This document shows, piece by piece, positions 17,414-25,668 of a stretch of DNA of 64,000 nt. Position numbers and translations under genes: made by a program. Every line of letters begins with the position of its first letter. Position 1 is the first letter of the stretch. The notes beneath the pieces were generated by a model that saw nothing but the letters and a program-made list of their open reading frames with translations, made no database searches and was not told the DNA's origin. Origin of the DNA: Clostridium rhizosphaerae (GTDB taxonomy: Bacteria > Bacillota > Clostridia > Clostridiales > Clostridiaceae); assembly GCF_016765585.1 (NCBI RefSeq), contig NZ_JAESWC010000002.1:434001-498000 (forward strand), given 5' to 3'.

Positions 17414-17431
17414 GCAGGATTAACTGCTTAT
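17410..17431. terminator. Terminator between the carboxypeptidase gene and the RluA-type gene
   Basis: ATAAGCAG/CTGCTTAT stem with a six-base loop, followed by TTCTTTT on the plus strand; it overlaps both stop codons of the convergent genes. Confidence 0.7.
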
Positions 17432-18316
17432 TTCTTTTATAAGCTCTTCAATATCTTTAGGAATACTACTTTCAAGCTCAATTAATTCTCCACTTCTCGG
17501 ATGTGGAAATACTAATCTATATGCGTGAAGCGCTTGTCTTTTAATTAATTGGCTGTCATCTTCTACTCCATATAAATTATCACCAAATATAGGATGTCCT
17601 AAATGGCTCAAGTGAACTCTTATTTGATGAGTTCTCCCGGTTTCTAAGGTTAACCTCACTAAATCTCCTTTTTCAAAACTCTTTACAACCTTAAAATGCG
17701 TAATGCTTTTTTGCCCTCTTTCGTCCACTACTCTTTTAATGCTGTCGTCAGTAGGTCTGTAAATAGGTAAATCTATTGTACCTTCTGACTCTTTAATATT
17801 CCCATGAACAACTGCCAAATAGCTTTTTTTAAACTCTTCCTTTTGCATGTCACGAGCTAAAGCCATATGCGAAAATTGATTTTTAGCAACTATTATAAGT
17901 CCCGAAGTGTCCATATCCAACCTGCTTACCAGTCTTACTATGCAATCTTCTCCCTTATCCCTAAAGTAATATATAAGTCCATTGGCAAGTGTTCCATGAG
18001 GATAGCTTTTGGTAGGATGTACTACTATACCTGGAGACTTATTTACAACGATTAAATCGCAGTCTTCATATATTACTTCCAAATCCATTTTTTCAGGTTC
18101 TATATTTTGACTTTCTTCCTTTCTAACCTCAAAGCCTATAACATCCTTTTCCTTTAGTACATAGTTGAGCTTTTCGACTTTATTATTAACCTCAATTCTG
18201 CCCTGTATCGCTGCCCCTTTAATAAGCCTTGTTGATAACTGTGCATTCTTTTTAAGGTATTCTCTAAGCTTCATTCCTGCTTCATCATTTTTTACTTCAA
18301 ATTTTAGTTTACTCAT
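17420..18316 (-). CDS. RluA-family pseudouridine synthase
   Basis: Converts uridines in rRNA (or tRNA) to pseudouridine. N-terminal S4-like RNA-binding domain (residues about 1-75), then the catalytic domain with the RLDMDTSGLIIVAKN motif carrying the catalytic Asp, and the TGRTHQIRVH motif. 298 residues, typical of RluD/YlyB. The exact target site cannot be inferred. Confidence 0.93.
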   Translation of the reverse strand: MSKLKFEVKNDEAGMKLREYLKKNAQLSTRLIKGAAIQGRIEVNNKVEKLNYVLKEKDVIGFEVRKEESQNIEPEKMDLEVIYEDCDLIVVNKSPGIVVHPTKSYPHGTLANGLIYYFRDKGEDCIVRLVSRLDMDTSGLIIVAKNQFSHMALARDMQKEEFKKSYLAVVHGNIKESEGTIDLPIYRPTDDSIKRVVDERGQKSITHFKVVKSFEKGDLVRLTLETGRTHQIRVHLSHLGHPIFGDNLYGVEDDSQLIKRQALHAYRLVFPHPRSGELIELESSIPKDIEELIKEISS

Positions 18317-18336
18317 TAAGTTTCACCTCAACAAAA

Positions 18337-18364
18337 AATTAACTGTGACATAACACAGTTAATT
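18337..18364 (-). terminator. Terminator downstream of the LCP gene
   Basis: AATTAACTGTG/CACAGTTAATT 11-bp stem, six-base loop, then TTTTTTG on the minus strand, between the LCP gene and the pseudouridine synthase. Confidence 0.8.
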
Positions 18365-18416
18365 TCTTTCTTACTTTATCAATTATATCAAATCCAGCCA
18401 TTTTGTATATATTAAT

Positions 18417-19373
18417 TTATTTTTTTGCAGTTTCATAATGTAATTTCATTAAGACATCTTTATTCTTCTTTTCATCATATATTAAATAAGATATACCTGA
18501 TATATATTCAGCATCACCTTTTAAGGTATACATATTTATCTTTGCTTTATCAAGTTTCATTATAGCATATCCATTCCTTACCATATCCTGTGCACTCATG
18601 TTAGTATCTATATAATTAGGTAGAGAAGACATTATGCTAGGTATTTTAGGGATTATAGCGGGGCTTTTAAATTTATCAATAACCTTATTCATAAATAAGT
18701 GTTGATTTTCTATTCTTCCTAAGTCTCCATCAGCTAATCCAGTGCCATCGTTATTTTTTCTCCATCTAAAAAACTCTTCAGCTTTCTTTCCATCAAGTTG
18801 AACTGTCTCACCCTTTTTAAAGTGTATATGTAAATTCTGAGTAGAATCATCGTAATCCATTTTATTATTTATCTTTACTTCTACAGGGCCTATTATATCT
18901 ATTATTTTTCTAAAGCCAGCATAATCTACCTTTCCGTAGTAATTTACTTTTATATTAAGCATATTTTCTACAGCATCAATTAAAAATGCCGGTCCCCCAA
19001 TAACATTGGCTTCGTTTATTTTTTTATATTTATTATTTACTTCAATTAAAGTATCTCTTGGTATAGATATAACATTCGCTTCTTCAAGCTTAGGATTATA
19101 ATTAATAAGAACAATTGTATCTGTCCTTTTAAGATTATCTTTATCTTCTGAACCAACAACACCTATGTCTACCCCCATAGCTAGTATGTTTACCGGTTCA
19201 TCTTTGCTTACTGTTTTTGGCTTTACTTTTTCACCTTGATTACTGCTTTGATTGCTTAGTTTTAGCATGTAGTTATATAATGAAGTTCCAGTAGCTAGAC
19301 CTAAACATATTATAAGTGTAAGAACTACAAGTATAAAATTTCTAAACCTGTGCCTCTTTTTTATTCTCCCCAT
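18417..19373 (-). CDS. LytR-CpsA-Psr (LCP) family cell-wall ligase
   Basis: LCP proteins attach teichoic acids or capsule chains to peptidoglycan outside the membrane. Basic N-terminus, one membrane helix (residues about 12-34), then the LCP domain with ILAMGVDIG, KRTDTIVLINYNP, SIPRDTLIEV and the arginine-rich FFRWRKN segment. 318 residues. It is the last of a run yhbY, nadD, yqeK, LCP with gaps of 10-75 bases, a Firmicutes arrangement. Confidence 0.92.
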   Translation of the reverse strand: MGRIKKRHRFRNFILVVLTLIICLGLATGTSLYNYMLKLSNQSSNQGEKVKPKTVSKDEPVNILAMGVDIGVVGSEDKDNLKRTDTIVLINYNPKLEEANVISIPRDTLIEVNNKYKKINEANVIGGPAFLIDAVENMLNIKVNYYGKVDYAGFRKIIDIIGPVEVKINNKMDYDDSTQNLHIHFKKGETVQLDGKKAEEFFRWRKNNDGTGLADGDLGRIENQHLFMNKVIDKFKSPAIIPKIPSIMSSLPNYIDTNMSAQDMVRNGYAIMKLDKAKINMYTLKGDAEYISGISYLIYDEKKNKDVLMKLHYETAKK

Positions 19374-19383
19374 ATTTTATCTC

Positions 19384-19953
19384 CTACATTTTATTAAAAA
19401 GTATGTAGTTTCTAGCTTCTATAGTATCATAGTGAAGCAGCTGGCCTCTAGAAATCACATATTTTATAGTATTATCAAAAGACAATAAGAGCGCATCATC
19501 CAAATCTTTATAGGCAAGTTCTCTAAGTTCAAAAATCCCTGGAAAGTTCCGCATTGGTTCTATATAATCAGATATATATATTATCTTTTCCAAAGTAGAC
19601 ATATTTTTTCGGCCAGTAGTATGATATACTACTGAATTTAATACATCTTCATCTAAAATTCCCATTTGGTTCTTAGCAATAATACCGCCTGCTAATCCAT
19701 GCATTATATTTGGAGTTCTCTTATGTATTTTATCTATATTATAACCATTATCTTCTAAAATATTAATAATTTCCTCATCTTTCATATTTTTAGCAGCATC
19801 ATGAACTAGTCCTGCTATTCTGGCCTTATTTCTATCTTCACCATAATACTCAGCTAATTTTACAGCTATATCTCTTACTCTTAAACTGTGATTAAACCTT
19901 TGTTCATTTAGATGCTCCTTCAAGTACATTTCAATTTCAGCTTCATTCCACAT
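19384..19953 (-). CDS. yqeK: YqeK HD-domain hydrolase (diadenosine tetraphosphatase, symmetrical)
   Basis: HD-superfamily enzyme; characterised homologues cleave Ap4A to two ADP. Motifs: RFNHSLRVRDIA with the first His, GLVHDAAKN with the HD pair, MHGLAGGIIA, and VVYHTTGRKNMSTLEKIIYI with the later His and Asp region. 189 residues. Adjacent to nadD (10-base gap), the standard neighbour. Confidence 0.93.
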   Translation of the reverse strand: MWNEAEIEMYLKEHLNEQRFNHSLRVRDIAVKLAEYYGEDRNKARIAGLVHDAAKNMKDEEIINILEDNGYNIDKIHKRTPNIMHGLAGGIIAKNQMGILDEDVLNSVVYHTTGRKNMSTLEKIIYISDYIEPMRNFPGIFELRELAYKDLDDALLLSFDNTIKYVISRGQLLHYDTIEARNYILFNKM

Positions 19954-19963
19954 AATTTCACCT

Positions 19964-20569
19964 CTAATCTTTATATAATTGAAGTTCTAGTATAATATTA
20001 TAAACTCCCTGGGGCATTAAGTAACTGGCATCCTTTTGTTCTTTTATCATTTTTTTTATAGAAGTTGAAGATATGTCAAAAAGGCTAAAATCTAAAAAAA
20101 TGATATCTTTTTTATATTTTTCTTCTACCCTTTTCTTCTGCTCAAGAATAATTTCTTTTGGATACCCTGGTCTATTAAACACTACTAATTTACAGGAATC
20201 TAATATCCTGTCCACGCTTTTCCAATAATCAAGTTCTACCAAGCAGTCAGCCCCGGTAATAAAATACCACTCTGTATCATTCTCAATATTATTAAAGTGT
20301 TCTAAAGTTTTATATGTGTAGCTCAAGCCAGAGTTTTTTATTTCATAGTTGCTCACAGTAAAATACTTCTCATCTCGTACAGCTGTTTTTACCATTTCAT
20401 ATCTTATAGCAGCGTCAGTTTTTCTCTTTTCTGTTTTATGAGGTGGATTTCCCGAGGGCATAAAAATAACTTCATCTAAATTAAGTCTATGCAAAGCTTC
20501 ATGTGCTATATAAAGATGACCATTATGAATCGGATCAAAAGTTCCTCCAAAAATTCCTTTCTTAACCAT
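19964..20569 (-). CDS. nadD: Nicotinate-mononucleotide adenylyltransferase
   Basis: NAD biosynthesis enzyme, NaMN plus ATP to NaAD. The [15 protein letters not shown] nucleotidyltransferase motif is at the N-terminus, and the second motif [10 protein letters not shown] is near residue 170. 201 residues, normal length. Followed by yqeK. Confidence 0.96.
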   Translation of the reverse strand: MVKKGIFGGTFDPIHNGHLYIAHEALHRLNLDEVIFMPSGNPPHKTEKRKTDAAIRYEMVKTAVRDEKYFTVSNYEIKNSGLSYTYKTLEHFNNIENDTEWYFITGADCLVELDYWKSVDRILDSCKLVVFNRPGYPKEIILEQKKRVEEKYKKDIIFLDFSLFDISSTSIKKMIKEQKDASYLMPQGVYNIILELQLYKD

Positions 20570-20593
20570 AAAATATCCTCTCTTTATAAAATT

Positions 20594-20625
20594 AGCATGT
20601 ATTTATTATATAATAAACACATGCT
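20594..20625. terminator. Near-palindromic hairpin after yhbY
   Basis: AGCATGT ... ACATGCT with inner TTTATTA/TAATAAA; one mismatch in a 16-bp arm, between yhbY and nadD. The T-tail is weak, so it may attenuate rather than stop transcription. Confidence 0.45.
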
Positions 20626-20642
20626 ATATCAACAGTTTAAAG

Positions 20643-20933
20643 TTATGGAAGTTGTATTTTTTGTTTTTTTTCAGATTTTCTATAAAGCACAATTTTATTT
20701 CCTATAGCCTGAACGCCTTCGCAATTTAATTCACTGCATATCGCATCTGATGCCTCTCTTGCTTCATAGCCGCTGTTATTTAATACACTTATTTTTATTA
20801 TTTCTCTTGCCTCTAGTGCATCATCAATTTGCTTTAAGAAACCTTCTTCTAGTCCGCCTTTTCCTACTTGAAATATAGGCTCTAGGTTGTGTCCAAGAGA
20901 TCTTAAATAGCTTCTTTGTTTACTAGTTATCAT
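20643..20933 (-). CDS. yhbY: YhbY-type CRM-domain RNA-binding protein
   Basis: Associates with pre-50S ribosomes. A single CRM domain with TSKQRSYLRSLGHNLEPIFQ and the GKGG loop (VGKGGLEEGF), 96 residues. It is 26 bases downstream of obg, as in many Firmicutes, placing it with ribosome assembly genes. Confidence 0.94.
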   Translation of the reverse strand: MITSKQRSYLRSLGHNLEPIFQVGKGGLEEGFLKQIDDALEAREIIKISVLNNSGYEAREASDAICSELNCEGVQAIGNKIVLYRKSEKKQKIQLP

Positions 20934-20958
20934 ACAATAAAAATCCTCCTAATTATAA

Positions 20959-22233
20959 CTACAATAAGAAATCGAATTCAAAATCATTTAATCTAACGGT
21001 ATCTCCATCCTTAATTCCCATTTCAATTAATTCATTCAGAACACCTTTATTTCTTAACACCTTATGGAAATATTTCAAAGAGTCGGGTTCATTTACATTA
21101 ACACTTGCAAGTAATCTGTCAACAAAGCTTCCTTCTACTATATAAACTCCATCTTCTACTCTTATGTCATAAGTAAATCGTTTTTCTTCTGGAACAAACT
21201 TTTCTGACTCACTGATTTCCAAATCTTCTACAGGAATATTACTTAACATTTCAGCTGCTTCCTTTAAAAGTTCATCTAATCCCGTATTGGTAGCTCCGGA
21301 AATTTTAAATATTCTAGTATAGCCAAGTTCTTCTACTTTTTTCTTAAAATCTTCATAAATTGAGTCATCATAAAGCATATCTGCTTTGTTCGCAGCTATT
21401 ATTTGAGGTCTATCCCATAGCTTGACGCTGTATTTTTTAAGCTCTTCATTGATCTTTAAAAAGTCATCAAAAGCATCTCTTCCCTCTACTCCAGAAATAT
21501 CTACTACATGTATTAATATTCTTGTTCTCTCTATATGCCTTAAAAAGTCTAACCCTAGTCCAACACCTTCAGCCGCACCCTCTATTATACCTGGTATATC
21601 AGCCATTATAAAACTTTTTATACCTTTTACATCTACTACTCCTAAATTAGGCTTTAGAGTAGTAAAATGATAATTTGCAATCTTAGGTCTTGCCTTGGAA
21701 ACTACTGATAAAAGAGTAGATTTTCCTACATTAGGGAAGCCAATTAAGCCCACATCAGCTAAAAGCTTTAATTCAAGCTCAATGTTTCTTTCTTCCCCCG
21801 GCATACCTGGTTCTGCAAAATTAGGCGCCTGTCTAGTTGGTGTCGCAAACTTGGAGTTTCCTTTTCCTCCCTTACCGCCTTTAGCTACTATAAAAGTATC
21901 TCCAGCATGAGATAGATCTGTCATTATTTTATTTGTTTCGATGTCTCTAATAATAGTACCCATAGGTACTTTTATGTACAAACTTTCGCCGTTTTTTCCA
22001 TAACAGTTTGATCCTGATCCATTAGTACCTCTTTCAGCAGCATACTTTCTCTTGTAAGTAAAATCTAAAAGAGTAGTCATATTAGGATCTGCTACTAAAA
22101 CAATATCTCCGCCTTTTCCTCCGTCACCACCATCTGGTCCACCCAACGGAACATACTTTTCTCTTCTAAAGGAAATGGCACCATCTCCTCCATCTCCTGA
22201 TTTAATATAAATCTTAGCTCTATCAATAAACAT
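20959..22233 (-). CDS. obg: Obg family GTPase
   Basis: Essential GTPase in 50S assembly, stress and sporulation signalling. Start chosen at the ATG giving [20 protein letters not shown], with AGAGGTG before it; a longer frame to 22272 lacks a binding site. N-terminal glycine-rich Obg fold (residues 1-158), G domain ([25 protein letters not shown]) and a C-terminal OCT domain (after about 345). 424 residues. Confidence 0.96.
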   Translation of the reverse strand: MFIDRAKIYIKSGDGGDGAISFRREKYVPLGGPDGGDGGKGGDIVLVADPNMTTLLDFTYKRKYAAERGTNGSGSNCYGKNGESLYIKVPMGTIIRDIETNKIMTDLSHAGDTFIVAKGGKGGKGNSKFATPTRQAPNFAEPGMPGEERNIELELKLLADVGLIGFPNVGKSTLLSVVSKARPKIANYHFTTLKPNLGVVDVKGIKSFIMADIPGIIEGAAEGVGLGLDFLRHIERTRILIHVVDISGVEGRDAFDDFLKINEELKKYSVKLWDRPQIIAANKADMLYDDSIYEDFKKKVEELGYTRIFKISGATNTGLDELLKEAAEMLSNIPVEDLEISESEKFVPEEKRFTYDIRVEDGVYIVEGSFVDRLLASVNVNEPDSLKYFHKVLRNKGVLNELIEMGIKDGDTVRLNDFEFDFLL

Positions 22234-22340
22234 AAATTTCACCTCTTTATATAAACAAGCCTTTATAAACACTTGTAAAGATATACATATATTATTAACT
22301 AAATTACATTATTTAATTAATAAGTTTTTACAATTTTAAA

Positions 22341-22365
22341 AAAGCACCCAAATAATGGGTGCTTT
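22341..22365 (-). terminator. Terminator after rpmA
   Basis: AAAGCACCCA/TGGGTGCTTT stem with a five-base loop and T-run on the minus strand, just after the L27 stop codon and upstream of obg. Confidence 0.85.
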
Positions 22366-22370
22366 AATCA

Positions 22371-22673
22371 TTACTCAGCTATTTGTACTTCAACATCTAC
22401 AGGGTAAACACTAGCTTTCTTTTTGTCTCTTCCAACTCTTTCGTATCTAACGATACCGTCTACCTTAGAATAAAGAGTATCATCGCTGCCTTTACCTACG
22501 TTTTCTCCTGGATGAAGCTTTGTTCCTCTTTGTCTAACTAATATGTTACCAGCTAAAACAAATTGTCCATCAGCACATTTAACACCAAGTCTTTTGGATT
22601 CACTGTCTCTTCCGTTTCTTGAGCTACCTACTCCTTTTTTATGAGCAAATAACTGAAGGTTCATAACTAGCAT
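22371..22673 (-). CDS. rpmA: 50S ribosomal protein L27 with cleavable N-terminal extension
   Basis: L27 reaches the peptidyl transferase centre with its N-terminus. Here, as in other Firmicutes, the protein begins [20 protein letters not shown]: nine extra residues ending in Phe precede the mature AHKKG start and must be removed by the Prp protease, whose gene is directly upstream. GGAGG nine bases before the ATG supports the start. 100 residues. Confidence 0.97.
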   Translation of the reverse strand: MLVMNLQLFAHKKGVGSSRNGRDSESKRLGVKCADGQFVLAGNILVRQRGTKLHPGENVGKGSDDTLYSKVDGIVRYERVGRDKKKASVYPVDVEVQIAE

Positions 22674-22677
22674 GGTA

Positions 22678-23004
22678 TTACACCTCCTCTACTTCCACTT
22701 CTATATATTCACCGTAGCTTATTTCTACACCTTGTAATCCAACAAGCATAGTCTCAAGCAGTATCTGGCATTTATCTATTTCCTCTAAAGAGAGCATTTT
22801 CAAGTTTACACTTAAAAATCCATCTTCTAAAGAAATTGAAGGATTAATTTTTAGCACTTCTGTAATCCCATTAGCAATAGTTAATGAAATTGCAGAAACA
22901 GCACTGCATACCATATCGTATCCTTCATCAGCAGAATCTGCATGACCTTTTAAATCAACAGATACTATCTTTTCTGAATTCTTCTCGAATTTTGCAATAA
23001 TCAT
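22678..23004 (-). CDS. prp: Ribosomal-processing cysteine protease Prp
   Basis: Cysteine protease that removes the L27 extension. The catalytic pair is visible as [20 protein letters not shown], with His21 and Cys33 at the expected 12-residue spacing. 108 residues. Encoded between rplU and rpmA with gaps of four bases on each side, the standard rplU-prp-rpmA order. Confidence 0.95.
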   Translation of the reverse strand: MIIAKFEKNSEKIVSVDLKGHADSADEGYDMVCSAVSAISLTIANGITEVLKINPSISLEDGFLSVNLKMLSLEEIDKCQILLETMLVGLQGVEISYGEYIEVEVEEV

Positions 23005-23008
23005 AATA

Positions 23009-23320
23009 TTATGCGTTTATTTTTTCAATTTGTAGCTTAGTGTATGGTTGTCTATGTCCTTGTTTTCTTCTGTAGTCTTTCTTTCTCTTATACTTGAAAA
23101 CTATAATTTTCTTAGCTTTTCCTTGTCCTAATACTTTAGCAACAACGTTAGCTCCTTCAACTACAGGCTTACCTACTACTAAACCATCTTCTTTACCCAC
23201 TGCTAAAACATTTGTTAATTCAACAGTTGAGTCAACTTCACCAGTTAACTTTTCAACGTATATAACGTCTCCCTCTTGAACTTTGTATTGTTTTCCTCCA
23301 GTAGCTATAACTGCGTACAT
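23009..23320 (-). CDS. rplU: 50S ribosomal protein L21
   Basis: Large-subunit protein binding 23S rRNA. Start set at [18 protein letters not shown] because GAGGAGGTG lies directly before it; an upstream in-frame extension to 23362 reads through the leader RNA. The C-terminal [19 protein letters not shown] motif is characteristic. 103 residues. First gene of the rplU-prp-rpmA operon. Confidence 0.97.
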   Translation of the reverse strand: MYAVIATGGKQYKVQEGDVIYVEKLTGEVDSTVELTNVLAVGKEDGLVVGKPVVEGANVVAKVLGQGKAKKIIVFKYKRKKDYRRKQGHRQPYTKLQIEKINA

Positions 23321-23323
23321 AAA

Positions 23324-23405
23324 ATACACCTCCTCGATCCAGTCTCGCCATCTCAGGTACACTTATAAAGTGATTTAAAACCTTGCGTGTGCGGTCTACA
23401 AAAGC
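23324..23405 (-). ncRNA. L21 leader (autoregulatory mRNA structure)
   Basis: The 5' UTR of rplU contains GTGTACCTGAGATGGCGAGA followed by CTGGATCGAGGAGGTG, resembling from memory the conserved core of the Firmicutes L21 leader, in which the ribosome binding site lies in the structured element. It probably lets L21 repress its own operon. Not confirmed by covariance search. Confidence 0.55.
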
Positions 23406-23441
23406 CATTTTAACACAGTATATCCGCTTTGTAAAGTAAGT

Positions 23442-24890
23442 TTATCCATATATCCTGAATTTTTGTAAGTTTTCTATGTCATTTTTGAAAATTAAAGCTT
23501 CAAGTTTAAAAAAATCCATATTTTCAACAAAATTCACGTAAAGCTTCTTATTACTGCAGCCAATACTATCTGCAAAGTTTACAATATCCTTAATTATCTC
23601 TTCTTTATAAGTACTTCCAATCTCTAAATAAATATTTTCTATGCTTAACTCTTTGCTTAGCTTGAGCATTTCATTTTTTATAAGTAAACATAAGTAGGCA
23701 AGTTTAAACTTACTGCCTCCCCCATGACAATTTCGGCATGTGTCTTCTATGTATTCAGAAATAGGCTTTCCCCTGCGCCTTCTTGATATTTGCACTAAGT
23801 TAAGATCAGTAAAGGGATATATAATAGTCTTGCTTTTATCCCCCTCTAATGCACTGCTTAGCTCTTTTAAAACTTTTTCTTTATGTAATGAACTGTCCAT
23901 ATTAATAAAGTCTATAATAATTATCCCAGATAAATTTCTCAGCCTTATCTGCCGTCCTATTTCTTTTGCCGCCTCTATATTAGTCTCTAATATAGTTTTA
24001 TCTATAGAAGTACCTTTTATATTTTTACCAGAATTCACGTCAACTACATACATAGCTTCTGTTTTGTCAATTACTATATATCCTCCGCTTAACAGCTTAA
24101 CTTTATTGTTATGTAGACTCAATATCTGATTTTCTATTTTATAAGTGCTAAATAAAGACATATTATTATCCTTATAAAGTTTTAAGCTGCAATTATTTAG
24201 TTCCTTATTTATTTTGAAAAATTCATTCAAATAATTATAATCTGTTTCATCATTAACAACAATACTTTCAACCTTTTCATCCAAGCTGTCTCTTACTATT
24301 TTATCCAGTACCCCTTCGCCTTTATATAAAAGCTTTGTTCCTAATGAATAGTTAAATGTTCTTATTATGTCTTTATATATACTATATAATTTATCTACTT
24401 CTTTATTTATAGTTTCAAAGTCAGCGGCTTCTGCATTTGTTCTAATCATAAGACCAACATCTTCAGGTCTCTTTATATTCCCTCTAATGAAGGTTTTAAA
24501 ACCTTCATTAATAATTTTCTTAGAAAAAGCTATTTCCTTATTTAAGGTTTCTAATACCACATATCTTCCTGGTATAGTTATAGCGTTTGTTACCTTTGCC
24601 CCTTTATCTCCTACATTTTCTTTTAGCACTTCCACAATTATCTCATCATTCTTTTTAAGCTTCATGTTATTAAACTTTCTATCTAAATACATATAACAGC
24701 TCTTAGTTAGTCCGATATCAATAAAGGCGCATTTAATAGCAGGTACAATATTTTTTACTATACCCTTATATATTTCACCTGGCTGTGGATCTGTGCTCTC
24801 TTCTTCGATGAAGCATTCAATAAGTTTTTTATCTTCAGTAATTGCTGCTCTAAGTATTCCATAATTTCTTTCTATAAGTACTTCTTTCAA
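23442..24890 (-). CDS. rng: Ribonuclease G/E family protein
   Basis: Endoribonuclease with an S1-like RNA-binding domain (PGEIYKGIVKNIVPAIKCAF near residues 35-55), the catalytic region with YVVDVNSGK and IIIDFINM (metal-binding Asp residues), and a CRNCHGGG zinc-link motif near residue 415. No long E-type C-terminal scaffold, so RNase G-like. Start set at TTG 24890, which has AGGGGTG upstream; the ATG at 24953 lies inside a hairpin after the previous gene and has no binding site. 482 residues. It precedes rplU on the same strand. Confidence 0.9.
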   Translation of the reverse strand: MKEVLIERNYGILRAAITEDKKLIECFIEEESTDPQPGEIYKGIVKNIVPAIKCAFIDIGLTKSCYMYLDRKFNNMKLKKNDEIIVEVLKENVGDKGAKVTNAITIPGRYVVLETLNKEIAFSKKIINEGFKTFIRGNIKRPEDVGLMIRTNAEAADFETINKEVDKLYSIYKDIIRTFNYSLGTKLLYKGEGVLDKIVRDSLDEKVESIVVNDETDYNYLNEFFKINKELNNCSLKLYKDNNMSLFSTYKIENQILSLHNNKVKLLSGGYIVIDKTEAMYVVDVNSGKNIKGTSIDKTILETNIEAAKEIGRQIRLRNLSGIIIIDFINMDSSLHKEKVLKELSSALEGDKSKTIIYPFTDLNLVQISRRRRGKPISEYIEDTCRNCHGGGSKFKLAYLCLLIKNEMLKLSKELSIENIYLEIGSTYKEEIIKDIVNFADSIGCSNKKLYVNFVENMDFFKLEALIFKNDIENLQKFRIYG

Positions 24891-24929
24891 GGAAATCACC
24901 CCTGTTTTTTTATATGTATCAATAATTTT

Positions 24930-24955
24930 AAGTGGAGGAATTACATCCTCCACTT
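24930..24955 (-). terminator. Intercistronic hairpin before rng
   Basis: AAGTGGAGG/CCTCCACTT nine-bp stem directly after the stop of the DUF2344 gene. No T-run on the minus strand, so partial termination or mRNA processing is likely. Confidence 0.5.
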
Positions 24956-24957
24956 TA

Positions 24958-25668
24958 TTATGCTAAATATTTATATATTGGAATAAGACTCTCCTTATTT
25001 TCAACATACATTTCTTCTCTCATTATATCAACAAAAGCTTCACTGCATACTGCGGAAGTATTGTTTATTATATACCTTGACAAAAGCTCAGCAGATAAGT
25101 TTTCCTTGCTGCCGCAGCTAATAATTGCTGTGATTATTAAAAGCTTATCATTAATTTGGAAATCAATATTCTTAACTAAAGGCTTTATATCAGCAAGCTT
25201 TTCTCCGCTTTTGCTCTTTTTCATAATACCCCATTCATTTTTTTCCTCTATTGCCTTAAGTTCCTCATTAAGCCTTTCTGTTTGTGCATATTTAATTTTT
25301 ATAATATATTTAGCTGCATCAATTAAAGCCATGGACTGAGGAACTTTTCTGCCATCATTACTATCCTTTACTTTTACAACTTCAAATGCTTTTATCCCTG
25401 AAGGCATATTTTCATTTAAAGCATCCTTAATATAATTTTCATCAAGTTCTTCTGTAAGCACAACATCCATATAGTCCCCTATAGAATACATTCCAACTGA
25501 AAGTGGCTGCGCTATAGAGAGATTCATATGAGGGTTAAAACCTTTAGAATACTCTACAGGAAGCTCTGCTCTTCTAATAACCCTTTGAATGGTTCTCATT
25601 AAGTCTAAATGAGAAATAAACTTTATATGACTTTCCTTACTGAACTTTATTAGATATCGCACCTGCAA
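24958..25668 (-). CDS. TIGR03936/DUF2344 family radical-SAM-associated protein
   Basis: Function unknown; always found beside, or fused to, a B12-binding radical SAM protein. 236 residues with KFSKESHIKFISHLDLMRTI at the N-terminus and FNPHMNLSIAQPLSVGMYS, both typical of the family. It overlaps the upstream radical SAM gene by 32 bases, indicating translational coupling and joint action. The genomic link to rng, rplU and rpmA has suggested an RNA or ribosome role, which remains inference. Confidence 0.88.
   Translation of the reverse strand: MQVRYLIKFSKESHIKFISHLDLMRTIQRVIRRAELPVEYSKGFNPHMNLSIAQPLSVGMYSIGDYMDVVLTEELDENYIKDALNENMPSGIKAFEVVKVKDSNDGRKVPQSMALIDAAKYIIKIKYAQTERLNEELKAIEEKNEWGIMKKSKSGEKLADIKPLVKNIDFQINDKLLIITAIISCGSKENLSAELLSRYIINNTSAVCSEAFVDIMREEMYVENKESLIPIYKYLA

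Noticed and set aside
23323-23362. Longer N-terminus of L21 starting at 23362
   Set aside because: It would run through the leader RNA and ribosome binding site, and L21 proteins begin MYAVIxTGGKQY.
24891-24953. Start of the RNase G gene at the ATG at 24953
   Set aside because: That ATG is inside the hairpin following the previous gene and has no ribosome binding site; TTG 24890 has one.
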